A stretch of DNA of 22,868 nt, taken from NCBI GenBank assembly GCA_964244295.1, contig CAXTIG010000067.1:1-22868 (forward strand). The letters are read 5' to 3'. The notes under the pieces are model-generated. The model made no database searches, was not told the DNA's origin, and saw only the letters and a list, made by a program, of their open reading frames with translations. The position numbers and the translations under genes were made by a program. The DNA comes from JAJAZB01 sp964244295 (GTDB lineage Bacteria; Bacteroidota; Bacteroidia; Cytophagales; Spirosomataceae). Shown one piece after another: positions 17,108-22,868 of this stretch (position 1 is its first letter; every line of letters starts with the position of its first letter).

Positions 17108-17752
17108 ATGAAAAACTACTTATTCCTGCTCTCCTTGTTCTCCCTCACCGCCTGCCACAACTACAACATCGAGCAAACCGAGGTGACGAAAACGCTCACC
17201 GAGTTTGGGCAAAAAAATAAGGGAACCCGCCTGAAAATCCACACCAAAGCGGGCGACCTGACGGTGCGGCTCTACGCCGAAACGCCCCTGCACCGGGCCA
17301 ATTTTCTGCGCCTGGTGAAGGCCGGGTACTACGACGACCGCGAGTTTTACCGCATCGTATCGGGCGTGGCCGTGCAGGGTGGTGGGGGCATGGGCGACCA
17401 ATTGAAGTACACCGTGCCGGCGGAATTCCGGCCCCGGTTGATTCACAAAAAAGGCGCGCTGGCGATGGCCCGGTATTCGGAGAAAAACCCGGCGAAGGCC
17501 TCCTCCCCCACCGAGTTTTTCCTCATCACCAAAGGCCGGTTTTACGATGCCGACGAACTGAAAAAATACCCCGCCGACCTGCGCGAAATCTACCTGAAAC
17601 AAGGCGGCGAAATGCTCTACGACGGCGAGTACACCGTGTTCGGCGAACTCACCGACGGCTTCGAAGTACTCGACGAACTCGCCCGGCAACCCATCACCGA
17701 AGGTGATAAACCGCTGCGGGCAGTGACGTTTTCGATTGAGGTGCTGGACTAA
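17108..17752 (+). CDS. cyclophilin-type peptidyl-prolyl cis-trans isomerase lipoprotein
   Basis: This encodes 214 residues. A lipoprotein signal (MKNYLFLLSLFSLTACHNYN) has a lipobox LTAC with Cys 16 as the lipidated residue. A cyclophilin domain follows: LKIHTKAGDLTVRLYAETPL, then NFLRLVKAGYYDDREFYRIV, VQGGGGMGD, ALAMAR, TEFFLITKG and FGELTDGFEVLDELA. By family it catalyses cis-trans isomerisation of X-Pro bonds, here in the periplasm attached to a membrane. Active-site Arg is plausible at FYRIV, but the usual FHR is altered. A ~25-residue Lys/Asp-rich insertion follows the FFLITKG strand, as in other Bacteroidota homologues. The frame is open upstream to 16772, but that part overlaps ade, so Met 17108 at the lipoprotein signal is the start. 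TATATTTT at 17091 resembles a -7 element. It converges on the NUDIX gene. Confidence 0.92.
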   Translation: MKNYLFLLSLFSLTACHNYNIEQTEVTKTLTEFGQKNKGTRLKIHTKAGDLTVRLYAETPLHRANFLRLVKAGYYDDREFYRIVSGVAVQGGGGMGDQLKYTVPAEFRPRLIHKKGALAMARYSEKNPAKASSPTEFFLITKGRFYDADELKKYPADLREIYLKQGGEMLYDGEYTVFGELTDGFEVLDELARQPITEGDKPLRAVTFSIEVLD

Positions 17753-17809
17753 CTTCCCGGAAGTTTTGAACCGGTCGGCGATCCGATTCCGGGAAGTTAC
17801 CGGGAAGTT
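17751..17809. repeat. AACTTCCCGG/CCGGGAAGTT palindromic repeat between convergent genes
   Basis: Three copies of the 10-base word are present: 17751-17760 forward, and 17789-17798 and 17800-17809 inverted. They form a 10-bp stem, plus a small perfect palindrome at 17751-17765. It lies between the convergent PPIase and NUDIX genes and could act as a bidirectional terminator. It overlaps the PPIase stop and supplies the last residues (TTSR) and TAA stop of the NUDIX gene. Confidence 0.7.
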
Positions 17810-18333
17810 GTTTTCCCCACCATCCGCCCCACCGATTCCTCCGAAGTATACGCCGAAACCCGTTCCAGCGGCACCCAGCCCAGCGCCTTCGATTCGGAGT
17901 TGACCACCAGCGGCTGCGCCGGGTCGGCGGTGAAATGGAAGCGCACGTCGTAGTGCAGGTGGGCAACGTCGCGGGCGTTAGCGGGGATTTCGTGGATGTC
18001 TAAATCAAAAATTTCTTCCTGCGCCAGCGTCACCACGAGGCCGGTTTCTTCCGTCGCTTCGCGGAAGGCGACCCGGCGAACGTCGGAATCGCCGTCGGCG
18101 TGGCCGCCGGGTTGCAGCCAGCGGTCGAGTTTGCGGTGGTGCAGCAACAGCACCTGCGTTTGGTCGGGGTCGGTAATCCAGGCGGAGCCGGTCACGTGTC
18201 CCACGGCGAGGCTCCGCTCGAAGCAGTCGGGGTGGTCGCACACGAAGCGGATGAATCGCTCGTGGTGGGCGGTTTCGGTGGGGTCGGCGGCGGTATAGTC
18301 GTAGAGTAAATCGAGGAGGGGAACGCGGTGCAT
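17797..18333 (-). CDS. NUDIX hydrolase
   Basis: This encodes 178 residues. The Nudix box GGHADGDSDVRRVAFREATE followed by ETGL sits at ~76-99. The REATEETG core that binds the catalytic metal is intact, while the usual first Glu of the box is Ser 83. The family hydrolyses a nucleoside diphosphate linked to another moiety; the substrate cannot be told from sequence. HRKLDRWLQPGGHADGD is typical of a Bacteroidota/Actinobacteria subgroup annotated only as NUDIX. The C-terminal residues TTSR and the stop come from the palindromic repeat at 17789-17809. It is divergent from the DUF2911 gene, with 76 bases between the two starts, and convergent with the PPIase gene. Confidence 0.9.
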   Translation of the reverse strand: MHRVPLLDLLYDYTAADPTETAHHERFIRFVCDHPDCFERSLAVGHVTGSAWITDPDQTQVLLLHHRKLDRWLQPGGHADGDSDVRRVAFREATEETGLVVTLAQEEIFDLDIHEIPANARDVAHLHYDVRFHFTADPAQPLVVNSESKALGWVPLERVSAYTSEESVGRMVGKTTSR

Positions 18334-18343
18334 GGCGGCGGTT

Positions 18344-18376
18344 TTGTCTGAACTTAGGGGAAACTACCTACTTTTG
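18344..18376 (+). promoter_or_regulatory. Bacteroidota-type promoter for the DUF2911 gene
   Basis: TACTTTTG at 18369-18376 matches the -7 consensus TAnnTTTG exactly. A TTTG (18343-18346) lies 22 bases upstream, slightly more than the usual -33 spacing. It is 34 bases before the ATG at 18410. Confidence 0.55.
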
Positions 18377-18409
18377 GGCTTCCACTTGTCCAAAAATACT
18401 GGTAGTTCC

Positions 18410-19318
18410 ATGAAAAATTTCACCCTGCCGACGCTTTTAATCAGCGCCACGACCTTTACCGCCCTTGCCCAGCGTACTCCTCAGCCCAGCCCCGCCGCGA
18501 TGGTGAAGCAAACCGTCGGCGTGACCGACCTCACCCTGACCTACTCGCGCCCGCTGCTCCGGGGCCGCACTGCCTTCGGCCCCGACAGCACGAGCATCCG
18601 TAAATACGGAGAACTTTGGCGCACGGGAGCCAACGCCGCCACCACGCTCGAACTCAGCACCGATGCGATGGTGGAAGGCCAGCCCCTGCCCGCCGGAAAA
18701 TACTCGGTGTTCAGCCTGCCCGACGCCAGCGAGTGGACGGTGATTTTCAACAAAACCGCTAACGCCAGCGAACAAACCTACAAGCAGGCCGACGATGCCC
18801 TACGCGTAAAAGTGAAACCCAACGGGAGCGCACCGAAGATGGACGCGTTCCAGTACTGGTTTAGCGACCTGAGCGACAGCACTGCCACGCTCAACTTCGG
18901 CTGGGACACCGCCCTGGTGCCCCTGAAACTAGCCGTGAACACCAGCGCCAACACCGAGAAAAACATCGCCGAGGCCGTGGCCGCCAAACCCGACGACGCC
19001 AACGTGCTGGCCGCCGCCGCCAACTACAACCTGAGCAAGGGCAAAAACCTGAACCAGGCGCTGGAGTGGGCCAACAAATCGGTGGGTCAGAAGGAAACCT
19101 TCCGCAACGTGTGGACGAAGGCGCAGATTTTAGCCCACATGGGCCAGTACGCCGAAGCCGTGCCGCTGGCGCAGAAGGCCCTTAGCCTCGGGCAGGGCGA
19201 CTCGGTGTTTCCGTTTTTCAAAGGCGGCATCGAAAGCGGCCTGGCTGAGTGGAAAACGAAACTGCCGTCGGTGGATGCGGTGAAGAAGGCGCTGCCGGGG
19301 AAGAAGAAAAAAGCTTGA
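18410..19318 (+). CDS. DUF2911 domain secreted protein with C-terminal TPR-like helices
   Basis: This encodes 302 residues. A signal peptide (MKNFTLPTLLISATTFTALA, then QRT) fixes the start at 18410; an in-frame ATG at 18332 lies before the promoter and the signal. Residues ~25-175 match DUF2911 in pattern: VTDLTLTYSRPLLRGRTAFG, YGELWRTGANAATTLELSTD, LPAGKYSVFSLPD, EWTVIFNK and a FQYWF-x-L stretch ending TATLNFGWDTALVPLKL. The rest is helical and TPR-like (ALEWANKSVGQKETFRNVWT, then AQILAHMGQYAEAVPLAQKA), ending in a Lys-rich tail. The molecular function of DUF2911 is not known to me; export to the periplasm is inferred from the signal peptide. It has its own promoter and ends in a shared hairpin terminator with the symporter gene. 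Confidence 0.9.
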   Translation: MKNFTLPTLLISATTFTALAQRTPQPSPAAMVKQTVGVTDLTLTYSRPLLRGRTAFGPDSTSIRKYGELWRTGANAATTLELSTDAMVEGQPLPAGKYSVFSLPDASEWTVIFNKTANASEQTYKQADDALRVKVKPNGSAPKMDAFQYWFSDLSDSTATLNFGWDTALVPLKLAVNTSANTEKNIAEAVAAKPDDANVLAAAANYNLSKGKNLNQALEWANKSVGQKETFRNVWTKAQILAHMGQYAEAVPLAQKALSLGQGDSVFPFFKGGIESGLAEWKTKLPSVDAVKKALPGKKKKA

Positions 19319-19334
19319 TGGTTTATTTGAAGGA

Positions 19335-19392
19335 AAAAAGGAAGGGGTCACGTTGAGCGGAACATTCCGCTCAACGTGACCCCTTCCTTTTT
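19335..19392. terminator. 27-bp perfect bidirectional terminator hairpin
   Basis: The arm 19335-19361 pairs perfectly with 19366-19392 around the loop ACAT. The arms begin with AAAAAGG and end with CCTTTTT, giving U-tracts on both strands. It lies between the convergent DUF2911 (ends 19318) and symporter (ends 19448) genes, as expected for a shared intrinsic terminator. Confidence 0.88.
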
Positions 19393-19447
19393 CAGAACAA
19401 CTTATTTACGTCGAGCACAAACCCGCCCCGTCAACCAGCTCCGAATC

Positions 19448-21121
19448 TTATTTCGCTTTCCTCAAAAACCCCTGAATCCCCGCCGCCAGACCGATCACCA
19501 ACACGCAGCCAATCAGGTTGAGCCAGAGGAAGGCCGTCAGGTTGAGCCACCAGAACAGCACGACGAGTAATTCCGCTAAAATCGCCGCCCAAAACGTGGC
19601 TTTTGCTCCTAGTTTTTTGAAATAAAACGCCACCAGAAACACCCCCAGCACGGTGCCGTAAAACAGCGAGCCGAGCACGTTGACGGCCTCGACGAGGCTG
19701 CCCATGCGGTTGGCAAACATGGCCACGCCCACGCAGGCCGCCCCCCAGAACGCCGTCAGGCCCCGCGAAAACCGGACGTAGTGCAGTTCCGTGGCTTCGG
19801 GCCGGATCATCCGCCGGTAAATGTCGACGACGAACGTAGAGCTGAGCGAGTTGAGCGCCGAGGCCGTCGACCCCATCGAGGCCACGAAAATCACGGCGAT
19901 CAGCAGCCCCACCAGCCCGACAGGCAACTGGTTGACGACGAAGTGCAGGAACACGTAGTTGGTGTCGCTGGGATCGCCGCCGTTTTTCTTAATCAATTCA
20001 CCAACGCCGTCGCGGGTGGTTTTGACGCGGGTTTCGGTGGCTTGCAGGCGGGTTTGGGCGGCGGCGATGGCCGTTTCATCGCCCCGTTCGAGGGCGACGT
20101 GGAGGGCGTTGGTTTCGGTGGCTTTTTGGGCCGAAAGCTGCCGGTGTTCGGCGGCCAGTTGCCGGTACGCGGCGGTGTTTTCAACGGCCAGCCGTTCGGC
20201 TTTGTTGAAGTTAAGCGGCGGTTCGTGGTACTGGTAAAACACGAACACCAGCGCCCCCACGAGCAGAATCAGAAACTGCATCGGGATTTTCAGCATCCCG
20301 TTCATCAGCAGGCCCAGGCGGCTCTGCCCGACGGATTCGCCCGAAATGTACCGCCCCACCTGCGACTGGTCGGTGCCGAAGTACGACAGCTGCAGGAAAA
20401 ACCCGCCGATCAACCCCGACCACACGTTGTAGCGGTTGGCTAAATCAAATTTCCAGTCGATGGCGTTGAGCTTGCCCAGCTTGCCCGCCACCCGGAGCGT
20501 ATCCACGAAGCCCACGTTTTCCGGCAACAAATGCACGACCATGTACCCGGCCAAGGCCATCCCGACGAACACAATCACCATTTGTTGGACGTGCGTGTAG
20601 GCCACCGCCCGCGCCCCGCCCGTGGTGGTGTAAATAATGACCAGCCCCCCCATGAACAGGTTCGTCCAGACGATGTCCCAACCCAGCAACACGCTCAGAA
20701 TCAGTGAGGGCGCGTAAATGGTGATGCCCGTCGACAAAAACCGGGGCACCAGAAACAGCAGCGAGGTGAGCGTGCGGGTGCGGAGGTCGAAGCGGTTTTC
20801 CAGGAATTCGTAGGCCGTGTACACCTTCAGCCGGTGGAACAGGGGGATAAACGTGATTGAAATTACAATCATCGCCAGCGGCAACCCGAAGTAAAACTGC
20901 CCAAACCGCAGGCCGTCGGCGTAGGCCTGGCCGGGAACCGACAGAAATGTGATCGCACTGGCCTGGGTGGCCATCACGCCCAGACCCACCTGGTACCAGG
21001 CCAGCGAGCGGTTGCCGAGCAGGTAGCCGTCCATCGTCTGGTCGCGGCGGCTTTTCCAGACCCCGTAGGCAATCAGGCTGCCAATGGTGGCGACGAGCAC
21101 CAGCCAGTCGGTTAAACTCAT
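19448..21121 (-). CDS. sodium:solute symporter (SSS family)
   Basis: This encodes 557 residues, an integral inner-membrane protein with about 12-13 hydrophobic segments. N-terminal features are DWLVLVATIGSLIAYGVW, then GYLLGNRSLAWYQVGLGVMA and TQASAITFLSVPGQAYADGL, which are classical SSS signatures. TTTGGARAVAYTHVQQ and YFGTDQSQVGRYISG also match, as does ASMGSTASALNSLSSTFVVD (SSS C-terminal motif). The family couples Na+ influx to uptake of sugars, amino acids, sialic acid or similar; the substrate is not evident. Unusual is a soluble segment at ~300-383, rich in Ala, Glu, Thr and Gln and predicted by eye to be helical or coiled-coil, inserted between two membrane helices. A small membrane protein gene (21255-21401) precedes it on the same strand, separated by a 40-bp palindrome. 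Confidence 0.93.
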   Translation of the reverse strand: MSLTDWLVLVATIGSLIAYGVWKSRRDQTMDGYLLGNRSLAWYQVGLGVMATQASAITFLSVPGQAYADGLRFGQFYFGLPLAMIVISITFIPLFHRLKVYTAYEFLENRFDLRTRTLTSLLFLVPRFLSTGITIYAPSLILSVLLGWDIVWTNLFMGGLVIIYTTTGGARAVAYTHVQQMVIVFVGMALAGYMVVHLLPENVGFVDTLRVAGKLGKLNAIDWKFDLANRYNVWSGLIGGFFLQLSYFGTDQSQVGRYISGESVGQSRLGLLMNGMLKIPMQFLILLVGALVFVFYQYHEPPLNFNKAERLAVENTAAYRQLAAEHRQLSAQKATETNALHVALERGDETAIAAAQTRLQATETRVKTTRDGVGELIKKNGGDPSDTNYVFLHFVVNQLPVGLVGLLIAVIFVASMGSTASALNSLSSTFVVDIYRRMIRPEATELHYVRFSRGLTAFWGAACVGVAMFANRMGSLVEAVNVLGSLFYGTVLGVFLVAFYFKKLGAKATFWAAILAELLVVLFWWLNLTAFLWLNLIGCVLVIGLAAGIQGFLRKAK

Positions 21122-21136
21122 TCAGAAGGTGGATTT

Positions 21137-21240
21137 GTAGGGGCGGTGCCGGGCGGCGTTCCGCTTGCCTCCGCCCAGTTCGGTTGGTACCTATGCAATA
21201 AGGGCGGAGGCAAGCGGACGCCGCGCGGCACCGCCCCTAC
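21137..21240. repeat. near-perfect 40-bp inverted repeat upstream of the symporter
   Basis: The arms 21137-21176 and 21202-21240 are complementary except for one indel and one mismatch (outer GTAGGGGCGGTGCC, inner GCTTGCCTCCGCCC). A 25-base AT-richer spacer separates them. It fills the gap between the 48-codon gene and the symporter start, so it would fold in their shared mRNA. It looks like a non-autonomous palindromic repeat. Confidence 0.82.
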
Positions 21241-21254
21241 GAGATTTCAGGATT

Positions 21255-21401
21255 TCAGGAAAAATACCCCGTAAACCACGCCAGAAACCCAATCATGGCC
21301 AGTAAACTGACAATAACCCAGGCGTACAACTGTCGCCAGGAGCGGGCAAACGGCGGCAAGCCATCGCGGAGTTCGGGGGGTTTGGAAGGGTCAGCGTTCA
21401 T
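21255..21401 (-). CDS. 48-residue single-pass membrane protein upstream of the symporter
   Basis: A short complete ORF has ATG at 21401 and TGA at 21255. The protein begins MNADPSKPPELRDGLPPFAR, continues SWRQLYAWV, and ends with one hydrophobic helix (about residues 30-43, IVSLLAMIGFLAWF) and TGYFS. The Pro-rich soluble start followed by SWRQLY and one membrane span looks like a real small subunit or accessory peptide rather than chance coding. By position it may work with the symporter; other SSS transporters are known to have small membrane partners (e.g. the DUF4212 family), but this one is shorter, with one span. Function not recognised. Confidence 0.7.
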   Translation of the reverse strand: MNADPSKPPELRDGLPPFARSWRQLYAWVIVSLLAMIGFLAWFTGYFS

Positions 21402-21702
21402 CGGAATTGGGATCTGAGCCGTGCGGCCGCCGCGCGGTGGCCGCCACGCGGTGGTCGCCGTGCGACGGCCGCCACGATTTACGCAGATTCTTTCGATTGC
21501 ACAGAAAAAATCGGGGGAACGGTTTTCGGAAAATCCCGAAATGGGTGTAACTCTGTGGCGGGTGGCGGGCGCACCTTTCCCGCAGATGGCGCAGATTTTC
21601 GCAGAAAAAACGATAGCATTCTGCGAAAATCTGCGCCATCTGCGGGAAACCCTCGGCTCGCTGCGGAAGTCCTACCAATTTCAAACCTCAAACTTCAAAC
21701 CC
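21402..21702. other. palindrome-rich intergenic region before the SDR gene
   Basis: There is no convincing gene here. It contains a GC-rich cluster of GCGGTGG/CCGCCAC palindromes (21421-21475), single copies of CGCAGATT-type words (from 21480), a 31-bp perfect inverted repeat (21576-21649), and a short TTCAAAC-rich run just before the SDR start. The SDR frame stays open through it, giving a spurious N-terminal extension. Confidence 0.6.
21576..21649. repeat. perfect 31-bp inverted repeat of CGCAGATT type
   Basis: The arm 21576-21606 pairs without mismatch with 21619-21649 around a 12-base loop. The arm is composed of CGCAGATGG and CGCAGATTTT words. It lies 54-127 bases upstream of the SDR start, so it would fold in the SDR leader or end upstream transcription. 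Confidence 0.85.
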
Positions 21703-22470
21703 GTGTCCGCCCAAGACCTCTTTTCCCTCCAAAACAAAGTCGCCCTGATTACCGGCGCCAGCAAAGGCATCGGCGAAGCCATCGCCCGCACCTACGCGGC
21801 CTTCGGGGCGAAGGTCGTGCTGAGCAGCCGCAAGCAGGCCGACCTCGACGCCCTCGCCGCCGACCTCCGGCAAAGCGGGGCCGACGTTGCCGCCATCGCC
21901 GCCCACACCGGCGATTCGGCGGCGTTGAAAACCCTGGTTCAACAAACCACCGAGCACTTCGGCGGGGTGGACATTTTGGTCAACAACGCCGCCACCAACC
22001 CCGTTTTCGGCCCCGTGATCGACTGCCCCGAAAGCGCTTTCGACAAAATCATGCAGGTCAACGTGCGCGCGCCCTTCGAGTTGGCGAACCTCTGCTACCC
22101 GCACATGAAGTTGCGCGGCGGCGGCAGCGTGCTCAACATCAGCAGCATCGCGGGCCTCACGCCCGACCCTGGTTTGGGCATTTACTCGGTGAGCAAGGCG
22201 GCGCTCAATATGCTCACCAAAGTGCAGGCCAAAGAATGGGGCCCGGACGGCATCCGGGTGAACGCCATTTGCCCCGGTTTGATCAAGACCAAGTTTTCGG
22301 AGGCGCTCTGGGCCAACGAGCAAACCCTGGCCCGCTTCACCGCCCACCTGCCCATCGCCCGCATGGGCACCGTCGACGAAATCGCCGGGCTGGCGCTGTT
22401 TCTGGTCTCCGACGCGGCGGGGTATTGCACGGGGGGGATTTATACGGCGGATGGGGGGACGACGATTTAG
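21703..22470 (+). CDS. short-chain dehydrogenase/reductase (SDR family)
   Basis: This encodes 255 residues, the classical SDR length. The Rossmann motif TGASKGIG is at 17-24, NNAA at 94-97 (usual NNAG), catalytic Ser in NISSIAG (147-148), and YSVSK with Tyr 161 and Lys 165. The C-terminal PGLIKTKF and YTADGGTTI match NAD(P)-dependent classical SDRs. SSRK after the second strand (41-44) favours NADP(H). The substrate is not evident; FabG-like or glucose/alcohol dehydrogenase-type reactions are possible. No ATG lies near the start of homology. GTG at 21703 gives VSAQDLFSLQNKVALITGAS, so I take GTG as start. Everything upstream in frame is palindromic intergenic DNA. Confidence 0.9.
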   Translation: MSAQDLFSLQNKVALITGASKGIGEAIARTYAAFGAKVVLSSRKQADLDALAADLRQSGADVAAIAAHTGDSAALKTLVQQTTEHFGGVDILVNNAATNPVFGPVIDCPESAFDKIMQVNVRAPFELANLCYPHMKLRGGGSVLNISSIAGLTPDPGLGIYSVSKAALNMLTKVQAKEWGPDGIRVNAICPGLIKTKFSEALWANEQTLARFTAHLPIARMGTVDEIAGLALFLVSDAAGYCTGGIYTADGGTTI

Positions 22471-22534
22471 CGGCGCTGAACCACCTTTTGAGCCGGATTG
22501 CGTAACTTGTTCATGCAAAGCAACGAAGTAACGA

Positions 22535-22729
22535 ATGACGACCATGAAATCGAAAAGCAGCAAATACATGACCTGGAATGAACTTACCCAAGCGTTTCCT
22601 GAGCGTTGGGTGCTGCTGCTCAACCCGCAGGTACCCGAAACCGGCTACGAAGTACACGGCGGGGCTACTGAGGACGTTTTATCCCATAATTCACTTTATT
22701 TTAAACATAACTCTAAACAAAATGAATAA
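22535..22729 (+). CDS. small hypothetical protein, probably disrupted at its 3' end
   Basis: This encodes 64 residues. The first ~45 (KYMTWNELTQAFPERWVLLL, then NPQVPETGYEVHGG) have the composition and GC content of the neighbourhood and look like the start of a small conserved protein of unknown function. From about 22675 the DNA becomes AT-rich and the translation turns into SLYFKHNSKQNE, unlike the beginning. The most likely reading is that the original 3' part was replaced or displaced by an insertion. ATGs at 22535, 22544 and 22568 are all possible starts. The stop overlaps the start of the next small ORF. Confidence 0.5.
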   Translation: MTTMKSKSSKYMTWNELTQAFPERWVLLLNPQVPETGYEVHGGATEDVLSHNSLYFKHNSKQNE

Positions 22730-22868
22730 ATATTTACTTTATATTTTTATACTTGGTAGTGTAGTCATACTTATCACTTTATTGTTTTTGAAACTCTATT
22801 TACGTTTTAAAAATAGTAGACTTGTCTTTTAACTGTAAATCAACATTTTACAACCTCTGATTTTGCCT
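22675..22868. other. AT-rich segment with a sharp composition boundary
   Basis: From about 22675 to the window end the sequence is roughly one quarter G+C by eye, against about 60% for the preceding 22 kb. It carries the 36-codon ORF and nothing else recognisable. It probably marks the edge of horizontally acquired DNA continuing beyond the window. Confidence 0.6.
22722..22832 (+). CDS. 36-residue single-pass membrane peptide in AT-rich DNA
   Basis: The ORF opens with MNKYLLYIFILGSVVILITL and continues LFLKLYLRFKNSRLVF. It is one hydrophobic helix (~4-24) followed by a basic tail, giving an inside-positive topology. Its ATG overlaps the stop of the preceding ORF (ATGAATAA). The codons are nearly all AT-rich, unlike every other gene here. 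AT-rich DNA can produce such hydrophobic ORFs by chance, so I am unsure that it is expressed. Function not recognised. Confidence 0.35.
   Translation: MNKYLLYIFILGSVVILITLLFLKLYLRFKNSRLVF

Noticed and set aside
21421..21702. N-terminal extension of the SDR protein
   Set aside because: It is encoded by palindromic intergenic repeats and lies before the normal SDR start. The family's first beta-strand begins about 12 residues after the GTG at 21703.
21688..22623. 311-codon minus-strand frame opposite the SDR gene
   Set aside because: It is an antisense shadow of a clear SDR gene, with His/Arg/Gly-rich composition and no motifs.

Overview
The window looks like chromosomal DNA of a GC-rich member of the Bacteroidota, probably order Cytophagales (Spirosoma-like). 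The evidence is a giant Cys-rich surface protein with a type IX secretion (T9SS) type-B C-terminal domain, a TolB-propeller/Omp85 fusion, a DUF2911 protein, a Bacteroidota-type adenine deaminase, a -7 promoter element of the form TAnnTTTG, and the general lack of Shine-Dalgarno sequences. The taxonomy is inferred from gene content only.

Layout. Positions 1-110 hold a strong hairpin and possibly the first codons of a further minus-strand gene. Positions 111-9065 (minus) encode a ~2984-residue secreted adhesin-like protein with DUF11, SdrD_B-like and 14 tandem Cys-rich Ig-like modules. Positions 9207-9917 are a ~700-base non-coding stretch full of palindromes, an intrinsic terminator and a heptamer array. 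Positions 9918-15131 (minus) hold three genes: an outer-membrane beta-barrel/propeller protein, a FAD oxidoreductase and cytidylate kinase (cmk). Cmk is divergent from adenine deaminase (15276-17042, plus). A lipoprotein cyclophilin (17108-17752, plus) follows and converges on a NUDIX hydrolase (17797-18333, minus). The NUDIX gene is divergent from a DUF2911 protein (18410-19318, plus), which converges on a sodium:solute symporter (19448-21121, minus) across a 27-bp perfect hairpin. A previously uncalled 48-residue membrane peptide (21255-21401, minus) lies directly upstream of the symporter. An SDR oxidoreductase (21703-22470, plus) follows. The last ~190 bases switch abruptly to AT-rich DNA carrying a small hypothetical ORF that is probably disrupted and a 36-residue membrane peptide.

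The genes are mostly unrelated housekeeping or envelope functions: nucleotide metabolism (cmk, adenine deaminase, NUDIX), envelope (adhesin, Omp85-like protein, PPIase lipoprotein) and transport (symporter). They do not form one pathway. I did not find a convincing new defence or biosynthetic system.

The most unusual signal is the intergenic DNA. Nearly every gap is packed with a different short palindrome or 7- or 15-bp-period repeat. At least four genes end inside such a repeat, which supplies their last codons and stop. One ~104-bp palindrome sits in frame inside the adenine deaminase gene.
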